Source: Nocardiopsis coralli (GTDB taxonomy: Bacteria > Actinomycetota > Actinomycetes > Streptosporangiales > Streptosporangiaceae). From it: a stretch of DNA of 64,000 nucleotides. The stretch spans positions 124,001 to 188,000 of the forward strand of contig NZ_JADBGI010000002.1 in assembly GCF_014892575.1 (NCBI RefSeq). Direction: 5' to 3'. Below the pieces are notes generated by a model. The model was given only the letters and a program-made list of their open reading frames with translations, ran no database searches and was not told the origin of the DNA. The position numbers and the translations under genes are program-made. Shown piece after piece: positions 29,602-41,592 of this stretch (within the stretch, counting starts at the first letter, position 1; each line of letters starts with the position of its first letter).

Positions 29602-30086
29602 CAGGCCACCACTCTCCACTCATGCTTCCGGCCGGGGCCGTCGCGGCACACGTGTGGCGTCAGGGCTCCTCGGGGGTTCCTGTGAGGACGCCTTACGGTG
29701 GCCGGCCGGGTCTCGGCACTGGCGGGGGCGGGCGTCGGCCGGGCGCGGAGACGGGGTTTCCACCGCGCGCGGTGCGCGGACGGGGCCGGGTCCGGGTCAC
29801 GGGGGAACTGAACACGGCCGGGCGTTCGCGCCGCCCTGGCTGTTACACAGCGCCAAATTTACTGCGCCCGGCTGCACAGATCGTCCACTTTCTGGCTATG
29901 TAGCTCAATCGTGACGAACAATCGAAAAAGGCACGAAAGGTCACTGAACGTGAACAGACTTCACATTCATCGGATGACCTGCGTGTCAGGGCGGCTCACG
30001 GCTCTCCCCCAGCTCAACTCAGGTGCGCCCCCGGCCCGGGTCTTATGGGAAGCGTTATGGGGGGCACGGGGCCCGATATACAAGAA
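29602..30086. other. Non-coding region upstream of the peptide importer
   Basis: About 485 bases with no supported gene. The part 29840-30000 is clearly richer in A and T than its surroundings and probably contains the importer promoter on the minus strand. No riboswitch or strong palindrome was found. Confidence 0.6.
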
Positions 30087-30117
30087 GCGGCGGCCCCGCT
30101 CTCGCGGAAACCGCCGC
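30087..30117 (-). terminator. Terminator after the small membrane protein gene
   Basis: GCGGCGG (30087-30093) pairs with CCGCCGC (30111-30117). On the minus strand the stem is followed by TTCTTGTAT, a rare U-rich tail for this genome. Confidence 0.65.
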
Positions 30118-30144
30118 CGTGCTGCCGGCCGGGTCAGCCCTGGG

Positions 30145-30645
30145 TCATTCGATACCGCGCTTCTTGAGAAGGGCCTCGATGTCGCCGAAGTCCATGTCGT
30201 CTCCCCCGCCCGAGGAGCCCGCCCCTGCACCGGAAGCGCTCTGGCCCCCGGACACCTGGGTGGGGGCCGCGGCACCGCCCGCTTCGGGGGTGCCGCCCCC
30301 GCCGGAGGAACCCTTGGCCCCGCGCTGCTTCACACCCATGCCCCGGGCCTTCATGAACCCGGAGACGAAGTACAGGAGCACGGCCAGCCCGGCCAGGGCG
30401 GTGCCGGCCCACACGATCGGGTTGAAGACCATCGTCGCCACGATGGTGAAGAGGCTGTTGACGAACACGATCACCGAGTGCATCAGGCCCAACAGCCCCG
30501 CGGCGAGGGGGACCAGGGCCCAGGACAGGGCCCGCAGGCCGTGGGCCGCCCCCTTCCTGCGCCAGAGGAAGAACGCGATGACGAAGCCCACCAACGCGAG
30601 TGCGGCTCCCAGGGCCAGACCGAGTGTCGCCATATCCGAGTTCAT
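30145..30645 (-). CDS. Conserved membrane protein with glycine-rich tail
   Basis: 166 residues with three or four hydrophobic segments (MATLGLALGAALALVGFVIA; ALVPLAAGLLGLM; WAGTALAGLAVLLYFVSGFM). A Gly/Ser/Ala-rich linker follows, ending in DMDFGDIEALLKKRGIE. That acidic-then-basic tail is a recurring feature of an actinobacterial membrane-protein family whose function I do not know. GGGAG lies 8 bases before the ATG. It appears monocistronic with its own terminator. Confidence 0.8.
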   Translation of the reverse strand: MNSDMATLGLALGAALALVGFVIAFFLWRRKGAAHGLRALSWALVPLAAGLLGLMHSVIVFVNSLFTIVATMVFNPIVWAGTALAGLAVLLYFVSGFMKARGMGVKQRGAKGSSGGGGTPEAGGAAAPTQVSGGQSASGAGAGSSGGGDDMDFGDIEALLKKRGIE

Positions 30646-30801
30646 GGCACCAGTCTCCCATCCGGCGCCCGCGCGCACATCCGGCCGACCCCTGAGGCTT
30701 CCCCGAGTCGCCGCCCCGGACCGGCGCCGGGGCCCGGGGTCCCTCTCACGCTACCCACCGCCGGCGCGGCCGCCCAGCCCCTCCCGGACGCCCAGCACGC
30801 C

Positions 30802-31509
30802 TCAGTCGCCCGAGACCAGCGACTCCAACCAGTCCAGGTCGACGCCGACCAGGCTCTCGCGCACGACCACACCGTCGCGCGGGGGGATCTCCACGTGGTT
30901 GGGCACGGCCACGGTCACACACCCGGCGTCGGCGGCCGAGGCCACACCCACCGCTGAGTCCTCCACGGCCACACACCGGGCCGGATCCACGCCCAGGCGC
31001 TGGGCAGCGGTCAGGTAGGGCTCCGGGTGCGGCTTGTTCGCACCGACCTCGTCGCCGGCCACGGAGTCGTCGAACAGGTCCAGCCCGATGCGGCCCAGGG
31101 CCGTCTCGATGAGCTCGCGCTCGGTGGAGGTCACCAGCACCACCGGAACCTCGGATCCGGCGAGCGTGCGCACGAGCTCGGCCGCGCCCGGGCGCACCTC
31201 GGCCCCGCCGGCGAGCTTGCCGCGGAAACGGTCGTAGAGCTTGGTGGCCACCTCTCGCGGGGTGAGGTGGTGGGCCCCGGTGAGCTCGATGATGTAGCGG
31301 CCCACGGGCACGGCGGCGTTGCCGACGTTGCGCTGGTGGTCCTCGTCGGTCCACCGGCCGCCCAGCTCGGCGACCAGTTCGGCCTCGGCCTCGTTCCAGA
31401 GCCCTTCGCTCTCGATGAGGGTGCCGTCCATGTCGAGCAGGACGGCCTGCAGGCGGCGTGCGGGCGCGGGCTCGGCGGCGTGCGGGCTCAGGGTGCTCGG
31501 TTCGCTCAT
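30802..31509 (-). CDS. HAD-superfamily phosphatase (beta-phosphoglucomutase/GS1-like group)
   Basis: A 235-residue haloacid-dehalogenase-fold hydrolase. Motif I LLDMDGTLIES supplies the nucleophile and acid Asp, motif II is VTST, and motif III/IV is KPHPEPYLTAAQRLG with VAVEDSAVGVASA. The four-helix cap lies between motifs I and II. It probably dephosphorylates a small sugar phosphate or similar metabolite; the substrate is not readable. No good ribosome site precedes ATG 31509. Confidence 0.88.
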   Translation of the reverse strand: MSEPSTLSPHAAEPAPARRLQAVLLDMDGTLIESEGLWNEAEAELVAELGGRWTDEDHQRNVGNAAVPVGRYIIELTGAHHLTPREVATKLYDRFRGKLAGGAEVRPGAAELVRTLAGSEVPVVLVTSTERELIETALGRIGLDLFDDSVAGDEVGANKPHPEPYLTAAQRLGVDPARCVAVEDSAVGVASAADAGCVTVAVPNHVEIPPRDGVVVRESLVGVDLDWLESLVSGD

Positions 31510-31658
31510 AAGTGCTGCGGCCGCCCGGACTCCCGGTCGGGAAGGGGGCGCCGCGGTCTCCCCTCGTGTGTGTGGGAACGGTCTTTCCACGGTACGGACA
31601 CGGGCTCTGCGACCTGCCCCACAGCCCGGGGTCCCCGGGAGGGGCCCGGACGCACGAA

Positions 31659-31688
31659 CGGGGTCCCCGGGCGAGCCCGGGGACCCCG
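31659..31688 (-). terminator. Terminator of metH
   Basis: CGGGGTCCCCGGGC (31659-31672) and GCCCGGGGACCCCG (31675-31688) form a perfect 14-bp inverted repeat with 2 bases between, 20 bases beyond the metH stop. Confidence 0.78.
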
Positions 31689-31707
31689 TGGTGGAGGCGT
31701 GGGCCGG

Positions 31708-35184
<3,477 letters not shown>

Positions 35185-35345
35185 ATTCGGCCACTCTAGC
35201 TCTCCGGCACCGCGGCGACCCGAGGTGGCCCCCGTGATCCGCGGCACTGGGTCGACCGACGGCGCTGTGGACGGGTCGTGCGAGGGGACGGCGGTGTCCG
35301 CTCTCGGTCGCAGCGGTGAGCGTACAACATCGTGCGTTTCAGCAC

Positions 35346-35374
35346 GTGGGACGCGTGTCCCACCCGGTGTGGGA
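35346..35374. promoter_or_regulatory. Overlapping alternative hairpins in the metH / PAC2 divergent region
   Basis: GTGGGAC (35346-35352) can pair with GTCCCAC (35357-35363), while TCCCAC within that second arm can instead pair with GTGGGA (35369-35374). The two stems exclude each other. This could be an attenuator-like leader for metH or a repeated repressor half-site; the sequence does not decide. Confidence 0.35.
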
Positions 35375-35464
35375 TGCGGCGTTCGTACCGTGTGCGTGGA
35401 ACGGTTTCCCGCTGAGGGCACCAGCCCATAGGGTGGACGGGTCCGCGTGCAGGAAGGGGCCACG

Positions 35465-36304
35465 ATGATCAAGCTCGTCCGGGAGCTTGTCGAGCCTGTC
35501 ATGGTGGTGGCGTTCGAGGGATGGAACGACGCCGGCGAGGCCGCGAGCCTCGCAGTGGACCACTTGTCGAACCAGTGGGGGGCGCGCCAGTTGTGCGCGC
35601 TCACGCCGGACGACTACTACGACTTCCAGGTGGCGCGACCGCGGATGTCGGTCGTGGACGGTGCCGTGGAGGAGATCGAGTGGCCCACCACACGGGTGCG
35701 GTTGGCCTCCCCACCGGACCAGGGGCGGGACGTGGTCCTGGTCGACGGACCCGAGCCGAACATGCGGTGGCGCTCCTACGCCGCCGACCTGCTGGCGATC
35801 GCCCGCGAGCTCGGTGTGACACGCGTGGTGATGCTGGGTTCGCTGTTGGCGGACGCACCGCACACGCGGCCGGTACCGGTCACGGGCATGGCCGCCCCGG
35901 TCGAGCTGGGGACCCGCCACGGGCTGGACGCGACCACCTACTCGGGCCCCACGGGGATCCTGGGCGTGGTGCACCAGGCCTTCGCTCAGGCGGGCCTGGA
36001 CACGGTGTCGCTGTGGGCGGCGGTGCCGCACTACGTGGCCCAGCCGCCGTGCCCGAAGGCGGCACTGGCGCTGTTGGCGTGGGTCGAGGACTTCTCCGGG
36101 GTCCGGGTGCCCCTGGGTGAACTGCCCGAGGAGGCGGTGTCCTGGGAGACCAACGTCGACGAGCTCACGGCAGAGGACGAGGAGATCTCGGCCTACGTCC
36201 GGGGCCTGGAGGAGGCCAAGGACACCGCCGACCTCCCGGAGGCGTCCGGGGACGCGATCGCGCGCGAGTTCGAGCGCTACCTGCGCCGCCGCGACGAGAG
36301 CTGA
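35465..36304 (+). CDS. PAC2-family (proteasome assembly chaperone-like) protein
   Basis: 279 residues of the PAC2 fold, related to archaeal and eukaryotic proteasome-assembly chaperones. Actinobacteria carry one or two, often near mshC as here. Recognisable blocks: VVAFEGWNDAGEAAS at the N terminus, LVDGPEPNMRW, LGSLLADAPHTRPVP and SLWAAVPHYVAQPP. The C-terminal helix is acidic and ends REFERYLRRR. ATG 35465 is chosen over GTG 35447 because GGAAGGGG lies just upstream. The exact role in bacteria is unclear. Confidence 0.88.
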   Translation: MIKLVRELVEPVMVVAFEGWNDAGEAASLAVDHLSNQWGARQLCALTPDDYYDFQVARPRMSVVDGAVEEIEWPTTRVRLASPPDQGRDVVLVDGPEPNMRWRSYAADLLAIARELGVTRVVMLGSLLADAPHTRPVPVTGMAAPVELGTRHGLDATTYSGPTGILGVVHQAFAQAGLDTVSLWAAVPHYVAQPPCPKAALALLAWVEDFSGVRVPLGELPEEAVSWETNVDELTAEDEEISAYVRGLEEAKDTADLPEASGDAIAREFERYLRRRDES

Positions 36305-36335
36305 TCCCGGTGCCGGGGCGGAGCCCGGTTCCGGC

Positions 36336-36358
36336 CCCGGGCATAAGATATGCCCGGG
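36336..36358. terminator. Perfect 10-bp-arm hairpin downstream of the PAC2 gene
   Basis: CCCGGGCATA (36336-36345) and TATGCCCGGG (36349-36358) are exact inverted repeats with a 3-base loop. It lies 31 bases past a stop, so a terminator is likely. The A/T-containing arms and lack of a T tract also allow a protein-binding site for the glycosyltransferase promoter. Confidence 0.5.
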
Positions 36359-36557
36359 TGAAAGTATTATGCACGCCTTACTCTCGACTGGGTAGTGTCG
36401 GGCCCAGCTCGCGGACCGAGGAACCGGTTCCATCAGCGACGGCACAGGCGTGTGGACGGGGATCACGCCGGCCGCGCATCCCGCTCCGCATGGACCGTTC
36501 CCGGGAAACAGGACGGAAGACCCGCCCAACCGCGAGGGGCGTGGCCGGGGGGCCGGC

Positions 36558-37718
36558 GTGAAGATCGCCTTCGTCATCGCCAACGGGTACACCATGGGTG
36601 GCACCGTTCGCACCGTCTACAACCTCGCCGAGGGGCTGTCGCGCAACCACGAGGTGGAGATCGTCAGTCTGGCGCGCAAGCGGGAGGACACGTTCTTCCG
36701 GCTTCCCGAGGGTGTACGGATCATCCCTCTGAGCGATGCCCGTCCCGGAGCGCCCGAGCCTGAGCACAAACCGGGCGACCTGGCACGGTTCTGGTGGTCG
36801 CGGCGGGCGGAGCAGATCGTTCCCGAGTCCGAGCGCGCACGCAACCGCAACTACACCCCCGAGGCCGTGGCGGCGCTGCACCGGTACCTGCGCACCACCG
36901 ACGCCGACGTGGTCATGGGCACCCGCCCCGGCATCAACCTCCTCATCGCCTCCTGGGCGCCCAAGCGTGTGCGCACCATCGGGCAGGAGCACCTGAACCT
37001 CAACGAGCACACGGCCGAGGTGGCCGAGGCGATCTCCCGGCTGTACCCCCGCCTGAACGGCGTGAGCGTGCTCACCGACACCGACCGCAAGGCCTACGCC
37101 GAGCGCACGGCCGTGCCTCAGCAACGCCTGGTGGTCATGCCCAACCCCCTGGACGCCGAGCAGCGGCCGCGTTCGGCGCTGAGCGAGCCGGCGATCGCCG
37201 CGGCCGGGCGCCTGTCCCCCGTCAAGCAATACCCCAAGCTCCTGAAGGCCTTCACCCACGTGGTGGAGAAGCACCCCGAGTGGCGGCTGCGCATCTACGG
37301 TTCGGGTGACCAGGAGAAGAAGATCCGCCGCACCATCGAGCAGCTGGGCCTGGAGGACAACGTCGAGCTCATGGGCCAGACCAAGGACGTGCTCGGCTCC
37401 CTGTCGCAGGCCTCGGTCCTGGCCATCAGCTCCCGGGTGGAGGGCTTCGGCATGACCATCGTGGAGGGCTTCTCCGTGGGTGTGCCGGTGGTCAGCTTCG
37501 ACTGCCCGCACGGGCCCAGGGAGATCATCGAGCACGGCCACGACGGGCTCCTCGTGCCCCCGCAGGACGTGGACGCCCTGGGCAAGGCCATGCTGAGCCT
37601 GGTGGAGGACCCGGCCGAACGCGAGCGGATGGGTGACAACGCCCTGGTCTCCGCGCAGCGTTACGGCCTCGACGACATCACCCGGCGCTGGGAAGGGTTC
37701 CTCAAGACCCTGCGCTGA
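36558..37718 (+). CDS. GT4-family glycosyltransferase
   Basis: A 386-residue GT-B-fold glycosyltransferase. The N-terminal MKIAFVIANGYTMGGTVRTV is the acceptor-side loop. The donor-binding half has AAGRLSPVKQYPKLLKAF, ELMGQTKDVLGSL and SSRVEGFGMTIVEGFSVGVP, which contains the E-x7-E motif. Similar actinobacterial proteins glycosylate wall teichoic acids or lipids; acceptor and donor are not known. The GTG at 36558 follows a G-rich ribosome site and gives the conserved N terminus. There is no signal peptide, so it acts in the cytoplasm or at the membrane face. Confidence 0.9.
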   Translation: MKIAFVIANGYTMGGTVRTVYNLAEGLSRNHEVEIVSLARKREDTFFRLPEGVRIIPLSDARPGAPEPEHKPGDLARFWWSRRAEQIVPESERARNRNYTPEAVAALHRYLRTTDADVVMGTRPGINLLIASWAPKRVRTIGQEHLNLNEHTAEVAEAISRLYPRLNGVSVLTDTDRKAYAERTAVPQQRLVVMPNPLDAEQRPRSALSEPAIAAAGRLSPVKQYPKLLKAFTHVVEKHPEWRLRIYGSGDQEKKIRRTIEQLGLEDNVELMGQTKDVLGSLSQASVLAISSRVEGFGMTIVEGFSVGVPVVSFDCPHGPREIIEHGHDGLLVPPQDVDALGKAMLSLVEDPAERERMGDNALVSAQRYGLDDITRRWEGFLKTLR

Positions 37719-37746
37719 GGCGACGGACTGACCGGAGGAACACAGT

Positions 37747-37775
37747 GCCGCCCGCGGAAGAGCGCCGCGGGCGGC
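37747..37775. terminator. Bidirectional terminator between glycosyltransferase and ABATE genes
   Basis: GCCGCCCGCGG (37747-37757) pairs perfectly with CCGCGGGCGGC (37765-37775) over 11 bp with a 7-base loop. It sits between convergent stops. Confidence 0.72.
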
Positions 37776-37797
37776 CCTGCGTGTGCGGGGACTCGTG

Positions 37798-38205
37798 TCA
37801 GGGACGCAGCGTGCGCCACTCCCCCGTGGCCAGGACGGTGGCCCAGGCCCCGGCCACGCGGGCCAGGCCGCGCCGGACCTCGTCGACCACGGCCGGCGCC
37901 AGCACACTGGCGGCCTCCGGTTCGGGGGTGATGCGCACGGTCACACGCAGGCCGTCCAGGACCTTCTGCCCGCGGGCGACGGCCTCGGGGTCGCCGTCGG
38001 GCCCGCGCAGGGCCTCGCGCAGACCCTCCCGGAGTGTGACGGCCTCGTCCAGATCGGCGAGGGTGATCGGGATGGCCCCTTCGGTGACCAGGCCGTGCTC
38101 GCGCATGAAGCGTGCGAGATCGGCCCGGTCGCCGAGCGCCTCCCCCGAGGTGACGAAGTCCGAGACGAGCGCGGCGGCTGTGCTGTGCTGTGTGGGGGTA
38201 CTCAT
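37798..38205 (-). CDS. ABATE-domain protein without the CGNR zinc finger
   Basis: 135 residues resembling the ABATE domain of putative stress-induced regulators: LVSDFVTSGEALGDRADLARFMREHGL, then LDEAVTLREGLREAL. Family members usually run to 180-200 residues and end in a CGNR zinc-finger DNA-binding motif. Here the chain stops at GEWRTLRP with no cysteines, so DNA binding by that route is lost. It could be a remnant or an interaction-only form. The next gene upstream on the strand is mshC. Confidence 0.75.
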   Translation of the reverse strand: MSTPTQHSTAAALVSDFVTSGEALGDRADLARFMREHGLVTEGAIPITLADLDEAVTLREGLREALRGPDGDPEAVARGQKVLDGLRVTVRITPEPEAASVLAPAVVDEVRRGLARVAGAWATVLATGEWRTLRP

Positions 38206-38340
38206 GCCCTCATCCCACCACGTCCGCGGGCGCGCTTCAGCACAACGCGTGAAATCGTGGCCACAGGTGGCCACATGCGACGGCCCGCCCCGGGAGCCGG
38301 TCTCCGGGGCGGGCCGCGCGTGTGCTCGTCGCGGGAGGGC

Positions 38341-39570
38341 TCAGCGGCCCAGGTCCACGCCCAGCAGGGTGTCGATGGTGGAGCGCACCAGGGCGGGGGC
38401 GCCGGTGTCGGTGCCGCCCTCGGCCAGCGCGGCCTCGGCCCAGGCATCGACGGCGCGCAGGGCCGCCGGGGAGTCGAGGTCCTCGGCCAGGGCGGCGCGC
38501 ACGGCGGCCAGGACCGGCTCGGCGGAGGGCGCGGAGTCCAGGGCCAGGGCCGCGCGCCAGCGGTCGGCGCGGGCGGTGGCGCTCGGGATCTCGGCGCCGG
38601 TCCAGTCCCAGGGGGTGCGGTAGTGGTGGTCGAGCATGGCCAGGCGGATCACGGCCGGGTCCACGCCCTGTTCGCGGAGCTTGGAGACGAAGACCAGGTT
38701 GCCCTTGGACTTGGACATCTTCTCGCCGTCGAGGCCGACCATACCGACGTGCATGTGGGTGTGGGCGTTGGGTCCGCCCGTGGCACATCGGGTCTCGGCG
38801 CCGCCCATCTCGTGGTGCGGGAAGATGAGGTCGCTGCCGCCGCCGTTGAGGTCGAAGGCGGGGCCGAGCCGGTCCAGGGCGATGGCGCTGCACTCGATGT
38901 GCCAGCCGGGGCGCCCGCGGCCCAGAGGGCTGTCCCAGGCGGGTTCGCCGGGGCGCTCGGCGCGCCAGAGCAGCCAGTCCAGCGGGTCCTTCTTGCCCGG
39001 ACGGTCGGGGTCGCCACCGCGTTCACCGAAGAGCTCGAGCATCTCGGTGCGGTCCATGTGCCCGAGCTCGCCGAGGTGGGGCGCGTCGGCCGCCGAGAAG
39101 TACAGGTCGCCGTCGATCTCGTAGGTGGCCCCGGTGTCGCGCAGGCGCACGGCCAGGTCGCTGATGAGGTCGACCGACTCGACCACGCCCACGTAGGAGG
39201 AGGGCGGCAGGATACGCAGTGCGGCCATGTCGGCGCGGAAGACGTCGATCTCCCGGTGGGCGAGGTCGCGCCAGTCCTCCCCGGTGGCGGCGGCGCGCTC
39301 CAGGAGCGGGTCGTCGATGTCGGTGGTGTTCTGGACGTAGTCGACCTCGTGTCCGGCGTCGCGCCAGACCCGGTTGACCAGGTCGAAGGCCAGGTAGGTG
39401 AACGCGTGGCCCAGATGCGCGGCGTCGTAGGGGGTGATGCCGCAGGCGTACATCCCGGCCGTGGGTCCGGGCTCCGTGGTCACGACGCGCTCGCTCGCGG
39501 TGTCGTGGAGTCGGAGGGGACCGCCGGTACCCGGCAGGGGGACGATGTCAGGCGCAGACCATGAACGCAT
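38341..39570 (-). CDS. mshC: Cysteine:1D-myo-inosityl 2-amino-2-deoxy-glucopyranoside ligase
   Basis: A 409-residue class I synthetase-like ligase. With ATP it joins cysteine to glucosaminyl-inositol in mycothiol biosynthesis, the main thiol buffer of actinobacteria. The N terminus MRSWSAPD is characteristic. The HIGH-like site is AHLGH at 50, KMSKS at 284, and the zinc-site residues include Cys43, Cys227 and the HH of [10 protein letters not shown]. It resembles a short cysteinyl-tRNA synthetase lacking the anticodon domain, and the C terminus ends soon after the KMSKS region as expected for MshC. Confidence 0.95.
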   Translation of the reverse strand: MRSWSAPDIVPLPGTGGPLRLHDTASERVVTTEPGPTAGMYACGITPYDAAHLGHAFTYLAFDLVNRVWRDAGHEVDYVQNTTDIDDPLLERAAATGEDWRDLAHREIDVFRADMAALRILPPSSYVGVVESVDLISDLAVRLRDTGATYEIDGDLYFSAADAPHLGELGHMDRTEMLELFGERGGDPDRPGKKDPLDWLLWRAERPGEPAWDSPLGRGRPGWHIECSAIALDRLGPAFDLNGGGSDLIFPHHEMGGAETRCATGGPNAHTHMHVGMVGLDGEKMSKSKGNLVFVSKLREQGVDPAVIRLAMLDHHYRTPWDWTGAEIPSATARADRWRAALALDSAPSAEPVLAAVRAALAEDLDSPAALRAVDAWAEAALAEGGTDTGAPALVRSTIDTLLGVDLGR

Positions 39571-39702
39571 GCCCGAAAGCCTATCCGGACGACCCCAGGA
39601 CGAACCCCCTGGGTGCGGGGCCCGGGGTCGGTGATGTTCACCCCAGAGGGCCTGGGAATAAGCGCTTGCGCGACGGGGTTCGGCGTTCGGTGGCGCCGGG
39701 GC

Positions 39703-39900
39703 TCAGCCGTGCGCGAGCGGGCGCGGGTGGGTGCGGGCGATGAGCAGGGCGCCGCTGACGGCGGCGAAGGCGCACAGGGCCGCGAGGAGGCCGTTGCCCG
39801 AGTTCCAGTGCAGGAGCGCACCGCACACGGAGACCACGTAGAAGAGCCAGTAGGCCCCGCTCTCGAGTATCTCCACGAGTGCACCGCGTCTGCCGTCCAT
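39703..39900 (-). CDS. Small membrane protein, hypothetical
   Basis: 65 residues with two hydrophobic helices (AYWLFYVVSVCGALL; NGLLAALCAFAAVSGALLIA) joined by a short loop. AGGGGGA lies 6 bases before the ATG. No family is recognised. Confidence 0.65.
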   Translation of the reverse strand: MDGRRGALVEILESGAYWLFYVVSVCGALLHWNSGNGLLAALCAFAAVSGALLIARTHPRPLAHG

Positions 39901-40083
39901 GGTGTCCCCCTGCAGGTGTGACACGTGATGCGCGTGCCCGCGCCGTCGACGGCCGTTCCGTCGCCTTGGAGACGCTGTGTTCACACAGAGGGTTTACGCG
40001 GTCCTTATACGTGGCCGCTCACAGGGGGCCGAGAGGCGTACCACCGGGGCCGGGCGCCGAACGTCCCCGGTGGCGGGAGGCGC

Positions 40084-40449
40084 TCAGGGCTGGGCGGTCA
40101 GCTCGAGCTCGAGCAGGTCGAGGTCGTGCTCGGCGAGGTCCCGCTCCGCGGTGGCCTCGGGTGCGTACTCGGCGAGGTCCGCGCACAGGGCGCGCAGCTG
40201 GTGGCGGGCGCGGCGGGTGCGCGGCAGGGCGTGGCGGCTCAGCGGGGCCGCGTGGGGGTAACCGGTGCCTTCGGCTCGGCCCTCGGGGGTGCGCAGGCTC
40301 CAGTGCCAGCGGCCGTCGCGGGAGCGGTCGGCGCCGGTGAGCACACCGGCCCCGGTGTCGCGCAGGTAGACCCACCGTCCGGTCAGCTCGGCGGGGTGGG
40401 TGGTGGCCACGGCGGCGGCCTGGAGGTCACGGACGGGTTCGGCGCTCAC
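40084..40449 (-). CDS. Hypothetical protein
   Basis: 121 residues, soluble. A WVYLRDTGAGVLTG-like beta section precedes an Arg-rich stretch (RHALPRTRRARHQLRAL) and an acidic helical end (ERDLAEHDLDLLELELTA). The GTG start has GAGGAGA 6 bases upstream. The family is unknown to me. It lies downstream of the NRDE gene on the same strand. Confidence 0.65.
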   Translation of the reverse strand: MSAEPVRDLQAAAVATTHPAELTGRWVYLRDTGAGVLTGADRSRDGRWHWSLRTPEGRAEGTGYPHAAPLSRHALPRTRRARHQLRALCADLAEYAPEATAERDLAEHDLDLLELELTAQP

Positions 40450-40576
40450 GGGGGTCTCCTCACGAATCGGGGGTCGGTCACCGCCGAAGCGGGGTCATGC
40501 GGTCTGACGCACGCCTCGGCCTCCGCGTTCACCTCACCCTGTCCCATCGCGCCTACACGGGACCTTCGGTCGGCTT

Positions 40577-41383
40577 TCAGCGGTGGGGTGCGGGGCGTTG
40601 CACGTCGACCGTTTCCCAGGCGGCGGGGTCGGCGGGATCCGAGGTGAAGGCGTAGCGGACGGTGTCGCGGTCGGCCGCCACGAGGGTGACCGACCCGGTG
40701 GCCCAGACCTGGCCGTCTCCCAGGTCGGCGTGGGCGATGAGGCCGGAGGGGTCGCCGCTGTCGTCGGTTCCGGCCGAACGGGTGGGCTCGTGTGCGGCCC
40801 GGGTGATGAGGGCGGGCCAGGCGCCCCAGATGCTCTCCGGGTCGCTGAGGCCGGACAGGTCGTCGGGGTCGGGTCGGGTGGCCGCGAACTCGGGTGTGTG
40901 GCGTACCGAACGCGGGTCGGCGGGGTCGAGGCCGGTGTTGACGACGGTGGCCACGCCCACGGGCAGGGGGCGGGTGTCCAGGCAGCGCCCGTCCCAGCTG
41001 TGCAGGGTGGCGCGGTAGGGGTCGGCGTCGAGCAGGTGGAAGGGGGCGTAGCGGGTCAGGTCCAGCCCTTGGAGGGGGTCGCGCCCCTGGCCGGCGAGGG
41101 CGATCAGGGGCAGGTCGCCGCGGCTGGCGGGATAGGAGCCCTCCCAGGGCATGCTGCCGTCCCAGGGCCACCCGTTGAGCAGGGCGGCGGTGCGCGAGCG
41201 CGCGGGGTCCACGGCGAGCCAGGTGCCACCGGCGAGGCGGTCGCGTCCGCCGACGAGCCCGGGCCGCTCGGGCCAGTGGTGGGCGGGCCGGTCCCAGGGG
41301 CGCGAGCGGATCTCGTCCCGCAGGGCGGCCACCACCAGGGGTGTGTGCGCCTGGGGATCGAAACCGACGACGACGGTGCACAT
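40577..41383 (-). CDS. NRDE/TANGO2-family protein
   Basis: A 268-residue member of the NRDE family, related to the eukaryotic TANGO2 heme-handling proteins. The start is set at the ATG giving MCTVVVGF, because an N-terminal Met-Cys-Thr is the hallmark and Cys2 is thought to be exposed. The NRDE-like block is WPERPGLVGGRDRLAGGTWLA (here GRDRLAGGTW). The bacterial function is unproven. A GTG two codons upstream is possible. Confidence 0.85.
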   Translation of the reverse strand: MCTVVVGFDPQAHTPLVVAALRDEIRSRPWDRPAHHWPERPGLVGGRDRLAGGTWLAVDPARSRTAALLNGWPWDGSMPWEGSYPASRGDLPLIALAGQGRDPLQGLDLTRYAPFHLLDADPYRATLHSWDGRCLDTRPLPVGVATVVNTGLDPADPRSVRHTPEFAATRPDPDDLSGLSDPESIWGAWPALITRAAHEPTRSAGTDDSGDPSGLIAHADLGDGQVWATGSVTLVAADRDTVRYAFTSDPADPAAWETVDVQRPAPHR

Positions 41384-41592
41384 GGGCACACTCTACGGGC
41401 GGGGTGCGTGCTGTGGGGAGGTACGTCGCAACGTGTGCCGGGGAACGCGCGGGGGCGCCGGTGCACTCGTGAGGTCCTCTACCCTTGTGTTCCACCTTGT
41501 GACCAAGGCGTCATGGGGCGGAGACCGGCCGGTGTCCCACCGGCCCGGACCGCCCTCGGACATCCTCATCTCGTACTCACCGGGGAGTGTGC

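Noticed and set aside
35185..35464. Cobalamin or SAM riboswitch upstream of metH
   Set aside because: I could not find the conserved B12-box or SAM-motif core on either strand. Only short alternative stems are visible.
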